Source of the DNA: JANSWY01 sp965228955 | Lineage (GTDB): Bacteria > Bacteroidota > Bacteroidia > Cytophagales > Cyclobacteriaceae | Length of the DNA: 64,000 nucleotides | Direction: 5' to 3' | Assembly (NCBI GenBank): GCA_965228955.1 | Contig: OZ245848.1 | Location: forward strand, 3,782,001 to 3,846,000 | Shown: positions 1 through 9,053 of the stretch, piece after piece | Position numbering within the stretch: the first letter of the stretch is position 1 | Layout of the letters: every line of letters starts with the position of its first letter | Notes under the pieces: generated by a model | What the model was told of the DNA's origin: nothing | Databases searched by the model: none | The model's input: only the letters and a program-made list of their open reading frames with translations | Position numbers and translations under genes: made by a program

Positions 1-216
1 GTTTATGTGTGGGATTTTGTTAATCCAATTGATATCCAACACTTTCTGGTGAGTTCAATTTTAACCGGATTGGCTTTCTTATCCATTGGCTTACTGAAAG
101 GTTATGTCACCCACACCAATAAACTTCGTAGTACATTAGAAACTCTCCTATTAGGTGGAGCTGCAGCAGTTCTAGCCTATTTTGTAGGGAGCTTACTAGA
201 ACAAATAATTGCTTAA
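1..216 (+). CDS. VIT1/CCC1-family transporter, C-terminal fragment
   Basis: The reading frame is open from base 1, so the gene starts upstream of the window and only about 71 C-terminal residues are visible. Two hydrophobic segments flank a polar stretch containing YVTHTNKLRS and TLETLLLGGAAAVLAY, which resembles the last two membrane helices of VIT1/CCC1 proteins, the inner-membrane Fe2+/Mn2+ transporters. The metal-binding N-terminal part is outside the window, so substrate cannot be judged. The next gene begins one base after the stop, which suggests co-transcription. Family assignment rests on the C-terminal pattern alone. Confidence 0.7.
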   Translation, partial: VYVWDFVNPIDIQHFLVSSILTGLAFLSIGLLKGYVTHTNKLRSTLETLLLGGAAAVLAYFVGSLLEQIIA

Positions 217-217
217 C

Positions 218-1150
218 ATGAAAATTAAACTATTCATCATTTTACTTACCCTTTCAACTATTGGGTATTCCCAAACCGAACTTGCCATCACCATTGACGA
301 TTTTCCAATGATCTCAATGAACAGAACTCCTGAAAATCAGGATTATGTAATGGGTGAGTTGATCAAAAATCTAAAGCAGTATGATGCACCAGCGATAGGA
401 TTTGTGAATGAATCGAAGCTTTATCAGGATGATGTCCTACTTGATTACAAGGTCAAGTCATTGGAAAAGTGGCTTAAGAATGGATTTGAACTGGGTAACC
501 ATGGTTACTCTCATCTAAACTTTGATAATAATGATACAACCACATATTTCGCTGATATCGAGAAAGGTTCTTTGATGACCAGGCCCCTTTGTAACAAATA
601 CAATTCGCCATACAGATACTATAGACATCCATACTTACATGCAGGCAATACAGAAGAGAAAGAAGTTGCTTTAGAAAAGTATCTAGCTAGAAATGGATAT
701 CAGGAAGCGCCAGTTACAATCGATAATGGAGAATGGATTTTTGCTCGTGCATATGATATGGCACTAAGTGGTAATGATAAAGAACTGGCATCCAAAATTG
801 GGAAAGATTATGTGGATTACATGATCGAGAAAAGTGAGTGGTATGTGGAGAAATCCAAAGAATTATTCGACCGACCAATTAAGCAAACCCTATTAGTTCA
901 TGCAAACAACATCAACGCTGATTACCTAGATGATTTACTAAAAGCGTATGTTGAGTTAAACTATGAATTCATCCCCTTAGAAGAAGCATTAAAAGACGAG
1001 GCATATGCGACAAACGACCATATCGCTAAACCCTGGGGAATAAGTTGGCTTCATAGGTGGTCAAGAAATATTGGGGTGGATAAAAGTTTTTATAAAGGAG
1101 AACCCAAATGCCCTTCTTACATAGAAGAATACACTGGGTTCTCAGAGTAA
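218..1150 (+). CDS. Polysaccharide deacetylase family protein, exported
   Basis: A 310-residue protein with a signal peptide (about residues 1-18, ending GYSQ). NodB-type carbohydrate esterase motifs are visible: AITIDDFP (metal/base Asp27-Asp28), HGYSH (His95 and His99, metal ligands) and RYYRHPYLHAG (about 133-143, substrate groove). Such enzymes remove acetyl groups from N-acetylated glycans or related substrates in the periplasm or at the surface. The ATG at 218 is preferred to a TTG at 209 because it gives a clean signal peptide and lies one base after the preceding stop. Its stop abuts the stop of the next, convergent gene (TAATTA). The actual substrate cannot be told from sequence. Confidence 0.85.
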   Translation: MKIKLFIILLTLSTIGYSQTELAITIDDFPMISMNRTPENQDYVMGELIKNLKQYDAPAIGFVNESKLYQDDVLLDYKVKSLEKWLKNGFELGNHGYSHLNFDNNDTTTYFADIEKGSLMTRPLCNKYNSPYRYYRHPYLHAGNTEEKEVALEKYLARNGYQEAPVTIDNGEWIFARAYDMALSGNDKELASKIGKDYVDYMIEKSEWYVEKSKELFDRPIKQTLLVHANNINADYLDDLLKAYVELNYEFIPLEEALKDEAYATNDHIAKPWGISWLHRWSRNIGVDKSFYKGEPKCPSYIEEYTGFSE

Positions 1151-2080
1151 TTATTTTTTAAAAGACCAATTTCTTTGGAAATCTTTGTATTGGAGTTCAA
1201 TTGTGAATTTCTTATCCCAGGACACTGTAGCTACTTTTTGGTTTCTGGATCCAAGTTTTAGTGTATTTGAATCAAGATTACCGTAGTATGCCTGAAGACC
1301 GTCCCCATCAACATCATAATAGCAAAGCTCATACATGTTGATGTAGGTGTTATAGGTCAAAGTAAAAAATGCGAATTCATCAATGAAACCCATTAGTGCA
1401 CAACCATCAATGTACGAATACAGCTCCAGGTTCTGATCTCCTTTGTAAATACCAGCTAGCTCTTTCAACACATTAAAAGCTTCGGTACTACACCTTTTAC
1501 CACTGTAGTAAGTATGAGTTTTAGTTTCTTGATTTATTTCTGGGGCATTTTGTGCTTTCCGTGAGAACTCCATTATCCAATTATTAGTCCAGGTTTTGCC
1601 TCCATCCTTAGAATATGCATCATCCCATCTCAAAGAATTTGGTGTGATATCATTAAAACTATATCTGGATATTAACTCAGTTGAATCATTTATTGGACGA
1701 GTGCTAAAGAACTCTCCCCTGCCATGCCTAAAGTCACCAGACAATGAATTAGTACCTGATCGATTCAATCCCGGCCAGTTGAGCCAAAGTTCCCATTTTT
1801 CAGAGGATGGGTTGTAATACCTAAAACTGTATCCGATTATTCCCGTCTCGCTCTCATCCCAAAGTTCCAAAATGGCCTTGCCTCCTAGAATACTGTAAAT
1901 TCTCGCTTCAGATTTAATCTTGTCTTCCCAAGTATTATCTGGCTGTTTTACCCTGAGGTTCAAGTCCCATTGTCCTATCCAGAAATCAAACTGATTCTCC
2001 AGGTTTTCATCTATTGGATGTGATTGAGAATGAGCATGAATTGCAGAAAAGATCAGAATAATTATTGCCAAGCCTCTCAT
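1151..2080 (-). CDS. Exported lipocalin-like protein (DUF1579-like), two domains
   Basis: A 309-residue protein with a signal peptide (residues 1-18). The first half begins with FDFWIGQWDL and continues with repeated short beta strands and conserved Trp residues, a pattern typical of the DUF1579-like beta-barrel proteins common in Bacteroidota. A second domain from about residue 195 (IYKGDQNLELYSYIDGCALMGF) looks like another short barrel. No catalytic motif is seen and the function is unknown. Its ATG overlaps the stop of the upstream paralogue by four bases, so the two are surely co-transcribed and probably translationally coupled. Confidence 0.7.
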   Translation of the reverse strand: MRGLAIIILIFSAIHAHSQSHPIDENLENQFDFWIGQWDLNLRVKQPDNTWEDKIKSEARIYSILGGKAILELWDESETGIIGYSFRYYNPSSEKWELWLNWPGLNRSGTNSLSGDFRHGRGEFFSTRPINDSTELISRYSFNDITPNSLRWDDAYSKDGGKTWTNNWIMEFSRKAQNAPEINQETKTHTYYSGKRCSTEAFNVLKELAGIYKGDQNLELYSYIDGCALMGFIDEFAFFTLTYNTYINMYELCYYDVDGDGLQAYYGNLDSNTLKLGSRNQKVATVSWDKKFTIELQYKDFQRNWSFKK

Positions 2081-2667
2081 AATGATTCAGGTCTGGTACA
2101 GAAAATCTGCCAAAATGGATATACAATTGAGCCATCCACAGATACCCACTCTCCTTTCCAATTATATCCCTCATCAGAAAAATCATAGAATGTAAGTCTG
2201 GAAAAACCATCAAACCCATTTGGGGCAGGTTGAGGTTTATCTAATACTATTTGACCTCCATCTCTGGTGCCTTCCCATGTAGATGGTTTTGGTGATACGG
2301 TATTAGCATTGAAAAAAGTAACGTACCATCTTGCACTATCTGCGTTAAATTGTCTGATACTTCCAGTATGATTACCATCCGCTTTCCAGGTCTCATCCTG
2401 TACCGCCTTGCCATTCATGATATACTTAAATTTCCACCACATCTGAACTGTATCCTGCCAGGTACCATCGGGATTTCGGTTAATTGATTTACAGTTACAT
2501 ATTCCAATCATCGGCTCAAAATCCTTAACCTCCTGAGGAGCTTCAGGATTTGGGAGTCCAAATGGGTTCTCTATAGAAACATCATATTTTGATTGTTCCT
2601 GAAATGATTGAGAAATAACAATGAAAGGAGCAAAAAATAGAATTGTGATTAAAAGTGATTTTGTCAT
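2077..2667 (-). CDS. Exported lipocalin-like protein, paralogue of the next gene
   Basis: A 196-residue protein with a signal peptide (about residues 1-19, ending VISQ). Like its downstream neighbour it starts the mature domain with a hydrophobic/Trp-rich barrel pattern (FEPMIGICNC, then DGTWQDTVQMWWKFKYIMNGKA). The two share the spacing of NPDGTW/QPDNTW and NGKAV/GGKAI, which supports a tandem duplication followed by divergence. Function is unknown; small-ligand binding is only a guess from the fold. It is the first gene of a two-gene leftward unit, preceded by an inverted repeat at 2678-2702. Confidence 0.65.
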   Translation of the reverse strand: MTKSLLITILFFAPFIVISQSFQEQSKYDVSIENPFGLPNPEAPQEVKDFEPMIGICNCKSINRNPDGTWQDTVQMWWKFKYIMNGKAVQDETWKADGNHTGSIRQFNADSARWYVTFFNANTVSPKPSTWEGTRDGGQIVLDKPQPAPNGFDGFSRLTFYDFSDEGYNWKGEWVSVDGSIVYPFWQIFCTRPESL

Positions 2668-2677
2668 AGGATTTAGT

Positions 2678-2702
2678 GTTGGTTTAATCTAGAAAAACCA
2701 AC
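2678..2702. promoter_or_regulatory. Inverted repeat upstream of the lipocalin-like pair
   Basis: GTTGGTTT (2678-2685) is mirrored perfectly by AAACCAAC (2695-2702) with a 9-base spacer, 11 bases before the ATG of the leftward pair. It could be an operator or a leader hairpin. No regulator is known, so this is structural evidence only. Confidence 0.3.
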
Positions 2703-2747
2703 TATTCAAAAACACTTACATGAAGACACCAGGATTTTACAAATGGT

Positions 2748-2777
2748 AAAAAAAGGCGTCAAGTGGTACCTGACGCC
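2748..2777 (-). terminator. Intrinsic terminator of the MORN-repeat lipoprotein gene
   Basis: Read leftward, a 7-bp perfect stem (GGCGTCA/TGACGCC, 2755-2761 and 2771-2777) with a 9-base loop is followed by seven T residues (2754-2748). This is a classical rho-independent terminator placed 10 bases after the stop at 2787. Confidence 0.85.
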
Positions 2778-2786
2778 TCGATATTT

Positions 2787-3356
2787 TTATTCTTCTTTGA
2801 TCTTGCCATCCTCATATACATACTCAAAGAGCAGATCTCCTTGATTATTGTAGTATTTGGCAACACCATCTAATATTCCATCTTTATAGTTACTATCCTC
2901 CTGAATTTTTCCGTTCTCGTAAAAGGACTTTTTGGAACCATTCAGCTTTCCTCCGGAATAATTACTAATACTTTTTATTTTCCTCCTGTTGTATTCAATG
3001 AATTCACCTTCCAGGACATCAGTATAATAACTGGCTTTGGTTGCCACCTCAGCTCTATCTGAGAAAGTAAGCGCAACACCATGCTTCAAACCATTTCTGT
3101 AGTTTGTAATTGACATGATCAAACCATCTCCTTTGTACTCCACCCATTGGCCATGTTTTCTGCCGTCAAGGTAATCTCCTTCACTGATAGTGGTTTCTCC
3201 ACTTTTAACGGTCACCTTCGATAAGCCTGAACCATCTGAATACTCTTGAACGATTGCTCCAGCAGGTAGGTCTACCGGTCCCAAAGATGATTCGGAAGAG
3301 TCTCCATTACACGACCACAAGACTGATGCAAGTGATAAAATAAAAAGTACTCTCAT
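2787..3356 (-). CDS. MORN-repeat (YwqK-like) lipoprotein
   Basis: A 189-residue protein with a lipoprotein signal (lipobox LWSC, Cys16), so it is probably anchored in an outer membrane leaflet. The mature part consists of repeated units of about 23 residues with the pattern Y-x-DG-x-x-x-G-x-x-x-x-Y-x-x-x-G, for example YLDGRKHGQWVEYKGDG and YKDGILDGVAKYYNNQGD. These are MORN_2 repeats. Databases often call such proteins a YwqK-family antitoxin; nothing here indicates a toxin partner. It is a single-gene unit with its own terminator. The role is unknown, probably structural or binding at the envelope. Confidence 0.75.
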   Translation of the reverse strand: MRVLFILSLASVLWSCNGDSSESSLGPVDLPAGAIVQEYSDGSGLSKVTVKSGETTISEGDYLDGRKHGQWVEYKGDGLIMSITNYRNGLKHGVALTFSDRAEVATKASYYTDVLEGEFIEYNRRKIKSISNYSGGKLNGSKKSFYENGKIQEDSNYKDGILDGVAKYYNNQGDLLFEYVYEDGKIKEE

Positions 3357-3397
3357 TGATGGAAATATTAGTTTGCGAAATCTTTTTTAATTAAATA

Positions 3398-4873
3398 TTA
3401 CTCCTTACCATATAATTTGTTCCCTTCAGATTCATATTTATCTCCAGGAGTCCAATAAGGCTTCTCATCCATGTTTGCAATTAAGTAAGCAGCATAAATG
3501 AAGGATTTAGCATAACTAAATAGATAATCCATGTCCAGAGATTCTACCTCATCTGCAGGCTGATGGTAATATTTCATTAGCTCATCATCAAACGCCTTAA
3601 CACCCGGTGAAAAACTAATTGCAGGGACTCCTTTTGCAGCAAAGCTCACATTGTCTGATCGATCATAAAGATTTTGCTCAGGCACAGGATCTTTTTTGGC
3701 TTTTAAACCAAATGTCTCAGCAGCAGTATGAAGATTGTCTGTTACACCAGTTCTCTCTAATCCCACAACTGTGATCACCTTAGTATCGTTGTATCCCGCA
3801 CCATCCGTATTAAAATTGAAATACGTTTTTTCTAGTGGGATGATTGGATTCTCAGAGTACCATTCACTACCTAATAAACCTTTTTCCTCCGCTGTACAAG
3901 CAAGGAATGCTACTGAATAAGCAGGTCTGTTTTTCGCGAAGAATTTAGCAGTCTCTAACAAAGTAGTTGTTCCAATAGCATTATCTCTAGCTCCGTTGAA
4001 AATTGAATCTACCCCTTCTCCTTGATAAGTCACTCCCACGTGATCATAATGAGCAGTAAGAATTAAGAATTCGTCTTTCTTGTCTTCATCGGTTCCTTCT
4101 AACCAACCGAATACGTTCTTGGAAGGTACAGGTTCGCTGACAATACCGTCTATATTTACAGTCAAAGTGCTGTCATACTCAACTACCATGTTTTCAGTTT
4201 CTCCAGCTCCATCAAACAACCATGCGAATGGGAATGGTTTTGTGTCATCTTTAATAGCAAATCTTGGTTGCGACAGATAATTCACTAGAAATGGCCATGG
4301 AAATTCCGCAGACTTATAAAGCTCTATCATTCCAGCCGCTCCATTTTCCTGAGCTCTTTTTCTTTTTTCTCTGGTGATTGAAAAGTATTCTCTCGGAGAT
4401 TGCTTATCAGGAGTACCCGGCTTAACAACTAAGATTTTACCTGTAACATCCTTACCTTCAAAATCCTCTTCCAAGCCATAATTTAAATACATCACATCAG
4501 CAGTAAGAGTGGTGTCCACACCATCCAAGAAGATAAAATCTTTCTTATCCGCATATTCCTTATCCCCTATTTTGATAGAAGCAGTTTTCGGCACAAGGTT
4601 TTTTACCAGGTCAACCTGTTGAAAGTATGACTCAGAACCTGGAGCTGGTTTTAATCCATATGATCTGAACTGCTGTGCAATGTACATTGCTGCAATATCC
4701 AACTCAGGTGATCCCGTATCTCTACCTCTCAGTTCATCTGAAGCCAAAAAACGAAGGTGAGCTTCAATTGCTCTTTTCTCTACCTGGCTATTTAATTTCT
4801 TTACTATTTTTTTCTGGGCTGATACCATATGGCCTAAAGCCGCCAGCATCATTAAAAGGGTTAGCTTTCTCAT
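3398..4873 (-). CDS. M28-family zinc aminopeptidase, exported
   Basis: A 491-residue exported protein with a signal peptide (residues 1-19, ending VSAQ). A protease-associated-type insert spans roughly 110-260. The M28 dinuclear-zinc site is visible: HYDH (His275), GARDN (Asp297), TAEE (catalytic and ligand Glu329/Glu330), NTDGAG (Asp357) and YYHQPADE (His about 437). All ligands are present, so an active aminopeptidase in the periplasm or outside the cell is expected. It lies 12 bases downstream of the ABC-F gene on the same strand and may share its transcript, though the functions are not obviously linked. Confidence 0.9.
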   Translation of the reverse strand: MRKLTLLMMLAALGHMVSAQKKIVKKLNSQVEKRAIEAHLRFLASDELRGRDTGSPELDIAAMYIAQQFRSYGLKPAPGSESYFQQVDLVKNLVPKTASIKIGDKEYADKKDFIFLDGVDTTLTADVMYLNYGLEEDFEGKDVTGKILVVKPGTPDKQSPREYFSITREKRKRAQENGAAGMIELYKSAEFPWPFLVNYLSQPRFAIKDDTKPFPFAWLFDGAGETENMVVEYDSTLTVNIDGIVSEPVPSKNVFGWLEGTDEDKKDEFLILTAHYDHVGVTYQGEGVDSIFNGARDNAIGTTTLLETAKFFAKNRPAYSVAFLACTAEEKGLLGSEWYSENPIIPLEKTYFNFNTDGAGYNDTKVITVVGLERTGVTDNLHTAAETFGLKAKKDPVPEQNLYDRSDNVSFAAKGVPAISFSPGVKAFDDELMKYYHQPADEVESLDMDYLFSYAKSFIYAAYLIANMDEKPYWTPGDKYESEGNKLYGKE

Positions 4874-4885
4874 TATTATGTTTAG

Positions 4886-6787
4886 TTATTCCTCAATTTG
4901 TTCAACCAACTTTTCCCACTGTTGATTTAGTTGCTTAAGCTCCAGATTACTCGATTCGTGAGTTTTGGTTAATTCTGCAGCCTTATCAGCATCATCATAC
5001 ACCGAAGGGTCAGAGAGTTGGGCCTCAATATCGGAAATTTTCTGTTCCAATTTGGTAATAGATTCTTCGATTACCTCAATTTCTCTTTTGAGTCGCTTTA
5101 TCTCCTTATCAGCGGTATTGTCAGTTTTTGGTTTCTTATTGTCTTTCTTCTTTTCCTTTGGAGCTGAAGCTTGTTCTTTCGGCTTTTGTGCTTCTTGTTT
5201 CTCCTTCCACCAGGTATATTCTTCATAAGTGCCTGGGTATTCTTTTAACTCCTTATCCTCAATGTACCAGATCTTATTGGCGATCTGTGATACAAAATGT
5301 CTATCGTGAGATACAACCACAAAAGTTCCCTCGTACTGTTGCAAGGCCTGAATTAAGATATTCACCGACTGCATGTCAAGGTGGTTCGTAGGCTCATCAA
5401 GCAAAAGGAAGTTAGATTCTGAAATAAGTGTTTTAGCCAAAGCTACTCTTGACTTCTCTCCTCCACTAAGAACTTTTATTTTCTTAAAAACCTCCTCATC
5501 TCTGAACAAAAAGCAACCTAATACTCCTCGAAGTTCTTGTTCACCTTTACCTGTCCCTAGTTGCTTCAGTTCGTCTAGAATCTCATTTTCGGTATTAAGC
5601 GCCTCTAGTTGATGCTGTGCATAAAACCCAAAATTGACATTGTGCCCAATTTTCCTTTCACCACTGATTGGTTCAGAACCCGCAATGATCCTTAATAAAG
5701 TGGATTTACCTTTTCCATTCGCCCCGATTAAGGCTACTTTATCACCTCTTTCAATGTTTCCATAAGACTGTTGAAGAATCTCTAAATCGCCATAGGCCTT
5801 AGCAACATCCTCAAGCATAACCACATGTCTTCCTGATTTCTGTTGGAAATTGAATTGAAAATTAACTGTAGCATTCTCCTCAACAACTTCATCTACTTTT
5901 TCCATTCGCTCCAGCGCCTTAATTCTGGATTGCACTTGCCTGGCTTTTGTCGCTTTTGCTTTAAACCTCTGAATGAATTGCTCAGTCTGTTTTATTTTCT
6001 GTTGCTGATTATCGAATGCATTCTTTTGCAATTCATTTCTCAGCTCCTTCTCTTCTAGATAGAACTTGTAATTACCATTATACATGGTCAATTGCCCACC
6101 AGAAACTTCAACTGTCTTGGTAATCGTATTATTCAAAAATTGCCTATCGTGAGAAACCACAATCACCGCTCCCTCATAGGTTTTTAGATAATTCTCAATC
6201 CATTGAATCGATGGTAAGTCAAGGTGGTTGGTAGGCTCATCAAGCATTAGTAATGATGGCTGCTCAAGTAAAAGCTTAGCCAGCATCACGCGCATTCTCC
6301 ATCCTCCACTAAATTCCCTCAGTGGTCTTTGAAGATCCGCTGTACTGAAGCCAATTCCCTCTAAAATCTCTTCCGCTCTTGATTGCAAAGTGTAACCTTC
6401 CAACGCCTCAAATCTCTCCTGAAGCTTGGTCAGTTTGTCAACCAATTTGTCTTCATAATTGGTCTCCATTTGCTTAAGCACCTTGTCAATCTCATGCTGC
6501 ACTTTCAAGGCATCAGCAAAAGCAGACATGGCAACCGCCAATATGCTATCATCTGTTTGATATGAAAGCAGATCCTGATTAAGGAACCCAATTGAACAAT
6601 CATTACTTTTCTGAATATCACCTTCATCAGGTTGATATTCCCCCACTATCAACCTCAAAAGGGTTGACTTTCCAGTCCCATTAAGTCCTATTAAACCGAT
6701 TTTATCCTTTGGTTTAATATGCAATGATGCTTCATGGTAAAGGGCTCTGTCGCCCAGGAAATAGCTTAAATTATTGATGGATAACAT
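4886..6787 (-). CDS. ABC-F family ATPase
   Basis: A 633-residue cytoplasmic protein with two ABC domains and no membrane segment. Walker A motifs are GLNGTGKST (about 36-44) and GANGKGKST (about 355). Signatures are FSGGWRMRV and LSGGEKSRVAL, and each domain has LLLDEPTNHLD and a downstream SHDRxF. A charged linker of about 80 residues joins them (the ABC_tran_Xtn/P-site tRNA interaction motif region), and a coiled coil rich in E, K and Q forms the last 80 residues. This is the Uup/YheS-like ABC-F layout; these proteins act on ribosomes during translation. No antibiotic-resistance role can be inferred. Confidence 0.92.
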   Translation of the reverse strand: MLSINNLSYFLGDRALYHEASLHIKPKDKIGLIGLNGTGKSTLLRLIVGEYQPDEGDIQKSNDCSIGFLNQDLLSYQTDDSILAVAMSAFADALKVQHEIDKVLKQMETNYEDKLVDKLTKLQERFEALEGYTLQSRAEEILEGIGFSTADLQRPLREFSGGWRMRVMLAKLLLEQPSLLMLDEPTNHLDLPSIQWIENYLKTYEGAVIVVSHDRQFLNNTITKTVEVSGGQLTMYNGNYKFYLEEKELRNELQKNAFDNQQQKIKQTEQFIQRFKAKATKARQVQSRIKALERMEKVDEVVEENATVNFQFNFQQKSGRHVVMLEDVAKAYGDLEILQQSYGNIERGDKVALIGANGKGKSTLLRIIAGSEPISGERKIGHNVNFGFYAQHQLEALNTENEILDELKQLGTGKGEQELRGVLGCFLFRDEEVFKKIKVLSGGEKSRVALAKTLISESNFLLLDEPTNHLDMQSVNILIQALQQYEGTFVVVSHDRHFVSQIANKIWYIEDKELKEYPGTYEEYTWWKEKQEAQKPKEQASAPKEKKKDNKKPKTDNTADKEIKRLKREIEVIEESITKLEQKISDIEAQLSDPSVYDDADKAAELTKTHESSNLELKQLNQQWEKLVEQIEE

Positions 6788-6889
6788 GGCCGCAAATATA
6801 ATTGAATTAAGGAATGCTCAGGCCAAAACTTTGATGAACGCGAACATATTAATGCTTATCTTAGTTATTAGCAAATTGACCTTACTATC

Positions 6890-8056
6890 ATGAACCGCAT
6901 TTTCTTACAATTCACAGCTATAATGCTACTGACATTTTCGTCTTGCAACACCCCAAGCAAAACAAAGTCAAATGACGAGTTGCCTGGTCAACAAATTATT
7001 CAAACAACGCAATCAGGTCCTCTATCCAGTATAAATGTTCCAGACGGATTTAAAATCGAAATATGGGCAGACAATGTCCCAAATGCCCGGTCAATGGCAA
7101 TGACTCCTGATGGAACCTTGTTTGTTAGTACTAGAAACAAAGGGAATGTGTATGCACTGAAAGATACGAATGGCGATAACCGAGCTGATCAGAAATTCAT
7201 TCTAGTTGAAGGTTTGAATATGCCAAATGGTGTCGCGTACAAGGACAAAGCACTCTATGTTGCTGAAGTTGATAAGCTTTGGAGATATGATAACATTGAA
7301 GATAATCTTGCATCACCACCAAAACCGGAACTTATATACGATGACTATCCCAACGACTACATGCACGGTTGGAAAGTGATTGCTTTTGGTCCAGATGGTA
7401 AATTGTATGTACCAGTTGGAACACCTTGTAATGTATGTGAAAGTAAAAACGAGATGTATGCAACTATCACCAGAATGGATCCAGATGGTAGTAATCGTGA
7501 AGTTTATGCTAAAGGAGTAAGAAATACAGTTGGTTTTACCTGGCATCCTGAAACTGATGAGATGTGGTTTACCGACAATGGTAGAGATCATTTGGGAGAT
7601 AACTTCCCTCCTTGTGAATTAAATAGGGTCAGCAAAGCAGGCCAACATTTTGGCTATCCATATTGCCATGGTGGAGATATTGCTGACCCAGAGTTTGGGC
7701 ACAAAAAACCCTGTACTGAATTTGAACCACCAGCACAGAAGCTTGGTGCACATGTAGCTCCCCTTGGTGTGAAATTTTACACGGGCAGTATGTTTCCACA
7801 GGAATATAAAAACGTGATTTTCATCGCTGAACATGGATCTTGGAATCGCTCAAAAAAAATTGGCTATAGAATATCAATGGTAAGAGAGAAAGACGGAAAA
7901 GGCATTTCATATGAAACTTTTATTGACGGCTGGTTGGATCAAGAAAAAGATGAGGCATGGGGAAGACCTGTTGATGTTTTAATCATCGAAGATGGTTCAA
8001 TGTTAATTTCTGATGATAAATTTGGGGCAATCTATAGGGTAACTTATTCGGGGTAA
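6890..8056 (+). CDS. Sorbosone dehydrogenase-like (PQQ-type beta-propeller) lipoprotein
   Basis: A 388-residue protein with a lipoprotein signal (lipobox FSSC, Cys19). The mature part starts VPDGFKIEIWADNVPNARSMA and has repeated blades such as TPDGTLFVSTRN and FGPDGKLYVPVG, typical of the soluble quinoprotein glucose/sorbosone dehydrogenase family. Two CxxC/C pairs (GTPCNVCES and the PPC...PYCHGG...KPC region) are typical of this subgroup and probably form disulfides. A PQQ-dependent dehydrogenase is possible, but many homologues have no assayed substrate. The downstream ABC ATPase starts one base after its stop. Confidence 0.8.
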   Translation: MNRIFLQFTAIMLLTFSSCNTPSKTKSNDELPGQQIIQTTQSGPLSSINVPDGFKIEIWADNVPNARSMAMTPDGTLFVSTRNKGNVYALKDTNGDNRADQKFILVEGLNMPNGVAYKDKALYVAEVDKLWRYDNIEDNLASPPKPELIYDDYPNDYMHGWKVIAFGPDGKLYVPVGTPCNVCESKNEMYATITRMDPDGSNREVYAKGVRNTVGFTWHPETDEMWFTDNGRDHLGDNFPPCELNRVSKAGQHFGYPYCHGGDIADPEFGHKKPCTEFEPPAQKLGAHVAPLGVKFYTGSMFPQEYKNVIFIAEHGSWNRSKKIGYRISMVREKDGKGISYETFIDGWLDQEKDEAWGRPVDVLIIEDGSMLISDDKFGAIYRVTYSG

Positions 8057-8057
8057 T

Positions 8058-9002
8058 TTGAAATTATTAAAAGTAGACTCCATTGGAGCACGGTATGATG
8101 GTAGTGATGAAGATGTGGTGAAAAACATCAGCTTTACGCTTGATGAAGGAGAAGTGCTTGTAATCTTCGGAAAAAGCGGTTCTGGCAAAACAACATTATT
8201 AAAAACAATTGCGGGATTGATACAACCACAAACAGGCCAAATCTTTATTGAAGGAGAAGTTTTAGAAGGACCTAAAGATAAATTGGTTCCGGGGCATGAG
8301 GAAATCAAATTGGTATTTCAAGACTTTCACCTAAAGAGTAAGATGACTGTAGCCGAAAACATCCACTACGCTCTGCTTGCTTATGAAGAGGAATACAGGA
8401 AGCAACGAGTCGAAGAGCTTATTGATCTATGTGGTTTACAAGAGGTTTCGCAATCATTTCCTGAACATATATCTGGTGGGCAAAAGCAAAGATTAGCATT
8501 AGCCAGAGCATTAGCGAATGAACCAAAGCTTTTACTAATGGATGAGCCATTCAGCAACCTCGACTCAATCACAAAAGGCATTCTATTTCAAGAGATCAAA
8601 AGTATTGTACGAAAAACTGAAACATCTGTAATTTTTGTTTCCCATGATGCAAGAGATGCACTTTCATTTGCCAATAAGATATTGGTAATGGAATCTGGAG
8701 AAAAGTCTCAGTTTGATAGTCCCAATGAAATTTACAATCGCCCTAATTCAAAGTCAGTGGCAATGCTTTTTGGAGACTTAAATAAAATCGAGAGTAAATA
8801 CTATAGATTAGAATCAACAGTTATTAGTGATGATGGTCACTATAAGGGAATAGTCTCTGAGGTGATGTATTTTGGAAGTCATCAGCTGTTGCTTATTAAT
8901 TGTGACAATACAATCATCAAAGCATTTGATTTTGAAAACCAATACAAAATTGGAGATTCAATAAAATTGAAAGTTGACAGACAAAAAGCGCTAAATTTTT
9001 AG
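8058..9002 (+). CDS. ABC transporter ATP-binding protein, PotA/CysA type, orphan
   Basis: A 314-residue ATPase: Walker A GKSGSGKTT (about 38-46), Q-loop VFQDFHL, signature SGGQKQR, Walker B LLLMDEP, and H-loop SHD, followed by a C-terminal region (about 230-314) resembling a regulatory TOBE-like domain. The start is a TTG one base after the previous stop; no ATG or GTG lies close enough to keep the first beta strand. No permease or binding-protein gene is adjacent, so the partner must be elsewhere. The family drives import of polyamines, sulfate or iron; the substrate here is unknown. Confidence 0.82.
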   Translation: MKLLKVDSIGARYDGSDEDVVKNISFTLDEGEVLVIFGKSGSGKTTLLKTIAGLIQPQTGQIFIEGEVLEGPKDKLVPGHEEIKLVFQDFHLKSKMTVAENIHYALLAYEEEYRKQRVEELIDLCGLQEVSQSFPEHISGGQKQRLALARALANEPKLLLMDEPFSNLDSITKGILFQEIKSIVRKTETSVIFVSHDARDALSFANKILVMESGEKSQFDSPNEIYNRPNSKSVAMLFGDLNKIESKYYRLESTVISDDGHYKGIVSEVMYFGSHQLLLINCDNTIIKAFDFENQYKIGDSIKLKVDRQKALNF

Positions 9003-9053
9003 AATTATCGTTTTTGTGTTAAACCTTTGTAATACAAACTGTGTCAATCAAGC

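Noticed and set aside
2787..3356. YwqK-family toxin-antitoxin antitoxin
   Set aside because: The name comes from MORN_2 repeat hits. The protein is a secreted lipoprotein and no toxin gene lies nearby.
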